From JADGRQ01 sp041476585 (GTDB lineage: Bacteria; Pseudomonadota; Gammaproteobacteria; Burkholderiales; SG8-39), in the NCBI GenBank assembly GCA_041476585.1, contig JBGOTT010000025.1, positions 1 through 23,192 of the forward strand: DNA of 23,192 nucleotides, given 5' to 3'. Under the pieces are notes generated by a model. The model was not told the DNA's origin. It ran no database searches and saw only the letters and a program-made list of their open reading frames with translations. Shown one piece after another: positions 20,465 to 23,192 of the stretch; position 1 is the first letter of the stretch; every line of letters begins with the position of its first letter. A program made the translations under genes and the position numbers.

Positions 20465-21163
20465 TTATTCGATCACCTCGATCGCGCCGCTCGCCGCGAC
20501 CGTTACCAGGCTGACGCCGGCTTCCAGACTGGGCGCGGCCACCTCTTGCACATTCGCGGCCATGCGCGCCATCGCCAGGCGCGGCGGCCCGCTGTAGCCG
20601 TTGGCCAGATTCAGGCGCTGCAGTTTGTAGCCGCGGCCGGCGAGCGCGGCCTTGACGATCTCGGCACGCGCCTTGAATGCCGCAATCGCCTCGGCGATCA
20701 ATTCGTTTTCCGCGGCGTGGCGGGCCTCGGGCGAGACCGTAAAGCCGATGTTGCCGAGCTGCATGCTCGCCTGCAGCGTGCCGATCAGTCCCGAGGCGGC
20801 TTCGAAGTCCTTGCTCTCGATCCGGATCTCGGCGCGGCCGCGCCAGCCCTGCAGCAGGTTGCCCTTGGCGTAGACGGGATAAGTCTGGTTGTTGCCGGAG
20901 CGCGCCGTCACGCCCTTGTAGTCCCTGGCCACGCGCAGGGCCTCGTTGACCCTCCGGTTGACGGCGTCGGCGAGTGCGGCCGGACTGGCATCGTTCAATT
21001 CCACGTACAGGCTTGCATTGAGCAGGTCGTTCGGGACCTCGCGCTGTGCCTCGGCCTGCAGTTCGACCGTGTTGTAACGCGGCGCGGGCTCGGCCGCGGC
21101 AGCCGGCAGGGCCGCGAGCAGGAAACACCCGGCCAGACAGCCGGTCAGCATTCGTTTCATCAT
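20465..21163 (-). CDS. SIMPL-domain (DUF541) periplasmic protein
   Basis: Secreted SIMPL/DUF541 protein, the family of E. coli YggE; roles are poorly defined, with reported links to oxidative stress and to outer-membrane or signalling complexes. From ATG 21161-21163 it is 232 residues with a signal peptide (MMKRMLTGCLAGCFLLAALPAAAAEP, cleaved after AAA). It has the two Cys of the signal h-region but no lipobox at the right place. The mature part starts YNTVELQAEAQREVPNDLL, the usual SIMPL opening strand, and ends with VSLVTVAASGAIEVIE. A GAGG lies about 12 bases upstream of the start; longer in-frame starts (21181, 21202) lack better sites and would precede the signal. The methyltransferase gene upstream ends 114 bases away. 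Confidence 0.88.
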   Translation of the reverse strand: MMKRMLTGCLAGCFLLAALPAAAAEPAPRYNTVELQAEAQREVPNDLLNASLYVELNDASPAALADAVNRRVNEALRVARDYKGVTARSGNNQTYPVYAKGNLLQGWRGRAEIRIESKDFEAASGLIGTLQASMQLGNIGFTVSPEARHAAENELIAEAIAAFKARAEIVKAALAGRGYKLQRLNLANGYSGPPRLAMARMAANVQEVAAPSLEAGVSLVTVAASGAIEVIE

Positions 21164-21277
21164 GGCGTCTGACCTCGTCATCGCGAATCGGGACTGGCAC
21201 ATATCATGCATCAGTCCGGGCCTGCGCTGACCGGCTTTTTCTGTACCAGGTTGAGCGTTGTAGAGTTCAAAGGCGAC

Positions 21278-22807
21278 CTACTGGGATCGGCCGGTCGCTA
21301 CTGGTTTGTGCAACTGTACCGCCCATCCCACCGGCGGAACGCTGTGATCCGCATCTAGAAACACCTCTTGCACGGCGTCCACCTCGAACCCGTAAGTGCC
21401 AAGCCATTCCAGCACGTCTTGCCGATCAGTAGGAATGCGCGACATGTGAGAGATCAGAAACCGGTCTCTTTCATATGTCCAACGCAGGTCCGTCTCGAAT
21501 CGCTGAATGAGCGCGTAGGCGTCGGCCGGAGCGGAGTGCAGCTTCTGAATCGCTTCGGGGATCCCCTGCATCACGCGGCTGAAATATCGCGCGAACTGTG
21601 TATCCACTTTCCTCTTCTTCAGCTCCAGGAGTTGTCCGACGAGCTCGCGCTCGATCACCTCACTCCCGCCGTCATGGTAAAGCCAGCTCAATGCCAGCGT
21701 CTCCATGAGGAGCGTACTGTCCAGGAACTCAATGAACTTCCCGGCTCTCGCGACAATCAGGGAATCCGGCCGATGCAGGACCAGCGCGCCGCGCGTGCCT
21801 GGCTGCATTACCCTGTGCATTTCTGGAAAAGCGCGGTCTACGTCCGCGTATTCGATGCCATTTACCGACATCACGGCCGTGAACGCATCATTGGGAAATC
21901 CCAGGCTTTCCGCGCTCATCTTGAAGGACTGGATCCGCGCCACTTCTGGAGGCGCTGGAATATCGGCGATGTCGATACCGATTAACTCGAATTCGGTAGA
22001 CACTTCTCGCGCAAGCAAGGTCGCCGCATAGCTGCCCGTTCCGATATCGAGGATTCTCGCTCGCGGATCGAGGTCACGAACGCGGCACAGAAAAGTTCCA
22101 AGGAAATCCTTCACGTCCGCGGGATAGTCGCCGCCGTAGCCGCTTGCACCTTCGTACTGCCAGAGAAGCGTCCAATCGGGAGACGCCGGTTCGGAGGGGC
22201 GTGTTGCAACAGGCGTTTCAAAGACAAATACCGGTGCATAGACCTTCTCGAATGCGTCGAAATCGGGGAAGGAGGCTTCTACCATCTCAATGCGGCGATG
22301 AAGTTCGCGCAGCGAGCGGGGACGCCAGGCCACAATCGCGGCAATGATCCATTCGAGCCTCCCACGTGTACACGCAAAATGGCTGCTCCACAGCACCCGG
22401 AGGAATTTGCTCAAGTCCGCTCTGGAAGCCGTCGCCACATTGACGCTGTTTTCCGCTTCGCCACGCTCGAGCGGCAAGGAAAACAGTTGCGGCCACAACC
22501 GATTGGCCTGCCCCATGCCATTGATCCGCAAGCCTTGCAGGCGCCGGAACAATGTCGCCATCGAGACATCGGTCGCGCTCACCGCGTCCAACGCCACGTT
22601 GGCGAGGCGATCAACGATCGTGTCAAGCTTCTTCCCATCCGCCGGAATCTGCGGATAAGATTGCCGAAGGGCGCAGAGCATCTGACGAAGCCGGCGCTTC
22701 ATCTCCTGCAACGTCAACGTCCCGACGCGAAGCCCGGAAATGTCGATCGGCCGTACACGCGGCGCCTGCAGACTTCGCGCGGGAGCGTGGTTAGTATCCT
22801 GAGTCAT
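21278..22807 (-). CDS. Large class I SAM-dependent methyltransferase of unknown target
   Basis: A 509-residue protein. Residues 1-200 are mostly helical by eye (a Leu-rich segment at 25-95, and LRVLWSSHFACTRGRLEWIIAAIVAW near 136-161) with no domain I recognise. The class I methyltransferase core occupies roughly 225-345: motif I ILDIGTGSYAATLLA (252-266), an acidic end of the second strand IGIDIAD (276-282), and LGFPNDAFTAVMSVNGIEY (302-320), which resembles the ubiquinone/menaquinone methyltransferase-type motif. HRVMQPGTRGALVLH follows. The C-terminal 150 residues are helical, ending in a beta-rich ALVEVDAVQEVFLDAD-like region. Base composition is lower in GC than the neighbours (30 of 60 at 21421-21480), suggesting horizontal acquisition. 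A GTGATAAG on the minus strand upstream could be its extended -10. Confidence 0.72.
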   Translation of the reverse strand: MTQDTNHAPARSLQAPRVRPIDISGLRVGTLTLQEMKRRLRQMLCALRQSYPQIPADGKKLDTIVDRLANVALDAVSATDVSMATLFRRLQGLRINGMGQANRLWPQLFSLPLERGEAENSVNVATASRADLSKFLRVLWSSHFACTRGRLEWIIAAIVAWRPRSLRELHRRIEMVEASFPDFDAFEKVYAPVFVFETPVATRPSEPASPDWTLLWQYEGASGYGGDYPADVKDFLGTFLCRVRDLDPRARILDIGTGSYAATLLAREVSTEFELIGIDIADIPAPPEVARIQSFKMSAESLGFPNDAFTAVMSVNGIEYADVDRAFPEMHRVMQPGTRGALVLHRPDSLIVARAGKFIEFLDSTLLMETLALSWLYHDGGSEVIERELVGQLLELKKRKVDTQFARYFSRVMQGIPEAIQKLHSAPADAYALIQRFETDLRWTYERDRFLISHMSRIPTDRQDVLEWLGTYGFEVDAVQEVFLDADHSVPPVGWAVQLHKPVATGRSQ

Positions 22808-23051
22808 GCTCGGTTCTTATCACATTAACAACACGGTGAGCCAGGCGCCCAAATCGGCCGGTCGCCAGGTCCTTCAACTACTGCACACGCCTCGGTCTTA
22901 CCGTACTTGAGCTGCGGCCGGGCGTCCAGCCCGGTCAGCTTCACCGAGTAATCGCTTGCGGGTGGCGTAGCACCACGCTTCTCATTCGGACGCGCGAAGT
23001 TTCGGCTTTTCTCGTTTTCTGCCGGCGTATCATAGACACTGGAGGTGCCGT
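22808..23051. other. 244-base intergenic region between divergent genes
   Basis: No convincing gene is seen. It holds a CCGGGC/GCCCGG hairpin (22918-22934, 5-base loop) with no T-run. A minus-strand frame is open from about 23070 to the TAA at 22825-22827 without a usable start codon (see findings). A possible TATCAT -10 at 23028-23033 serves the lipoprotein, and an AT-richer stretch (22817-22833) next to the methyltransferase start is its likely promoter area. Confidence 0.4.
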
Positions 23052-23192
23052 ATGAAGCCGAAACAGTTTGTCATATGGGGCGCGATCTTCCTGCTTGCGG
23101 GCTGCGCCTCGTACGACGGCCGCGGGCTCGTGCCCGGACAATCGACGGCAAACGATGTGCAGGCGCTGATGGGCGCCCCCGCGGAGCGCCTG
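23052..23192 (+). CDS. BamE/SmpA-like lipoprotein, N-terminal part
   Basis: The first 47 residues of a lipoprotein. ATG 23052 follows a strong GGAGG (23041-23045) at six-base spacing. The signal peptide (MKPKQFVIWGAIFLLAGC) ends with the lipobox LLAGC at Cys18. The mature part has GRGLVPGQSTANDVQALMG and PAERL, which is the start of the SmpA/OmlA (BamE-type) domain pattern, where a Pro-Gly turn precedes a helix and a GxP turn. This implies an outer-membrane-anchored protein, lipidated by Lgt and Lnt. The small part seen does not allow BamE itself to be told from the paralogous lipoproteins with this domain. It runs off the right edge. Confidence 0.85.
   Translation, partial: MKPKQFVIWGAIFLLAGCASYDGRGLVPGQSTANDVQALMGAPAERL

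Noticed and set aside
21212..21277. Possible terminator between the methyltransferase and SIMPL genes
   Set aside because: The CTTTTT stretch is on the plus strand beside only a weak CCGG symmetry; nothing suitable is seen in the minus direction in which both genes run.

Overview
The window is one high-GC bacterial chromosomal segment. Gene content, gene order and protein sequences point to a betaproteobacterium of the Burkholderiales/Nitrosomonadales type. The pdxA-rsmA, gloA-hydrolase-plsC-gmhB-glyS-glyQ-lnt-corC-ybeY-phoH-miaB and mltA-apaG-rpe-trpE orders are familiar from that class. I cannot name the genus. Most of the window is dense housekeeping DNA with stop/start overlaps of a few bases and very short gaps.

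Layout: (1) 1-1045 (+): the 3' end of pdxA overlapping rsmA. (2) 1046-3393: a small accessory insert. It holds a BrnA-like antitoxin whose BrnT toxin survives only as a 3' fragment, a Uma2-family nuclease-like gene, and a complete Fic enzyme with its own promoter and a perfect 10-bp-arm palindrome. (3) 3394-14130 (-): one long run of gloA, a YgjP-like metallohydrolase, plsC, gmhB, glyS, glyQ, lnt, corC, ybeY, phoH, miaB and a small secreted protein. Transcription runs toward gloA. (4) 14268-14344 (-): a CAU-anticodon tRNA, probably elongator Met, divergent from (5) a UbiH-family hydroxylase and dsbC (+, 14443-16356). (6) mltA (-), an unlisted-looking 32-residue membrane microprotein (+), apaG (-), then rpe and trpE (+). 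(7) 20465-22807 (-): a SIMPL-domain periplasmic protein and a lower-GC 509-residue methyltransferase. (8) The start of a BamE/SmpA-like lipoprotein (+) at the right edge.

Functionally the long minus-strand run combines envelope work (heptose phosphatase, phospholipid acylation, lipoprotein N-acylation), translation and RNA quality (GlyRS, YbeY, PhoH/YbeZ, MiaB, with RsmA nearby) and detoxification (GloA). I found no CRISPR array, prophage or intact insertion sequence, and no clear candidate for a wholly new multi-gene system. The most distinctive signals are the fic operator with a winged-helix C-terminus in Fic itself, the decayed brnT next to a retained antitoxin, the microprotein squeezed between mltA and apaG, two apparently leaderless promoters sharing a 13-base core, and three unusually long hairpins inside coding sequence (two in fic, one in mltA).
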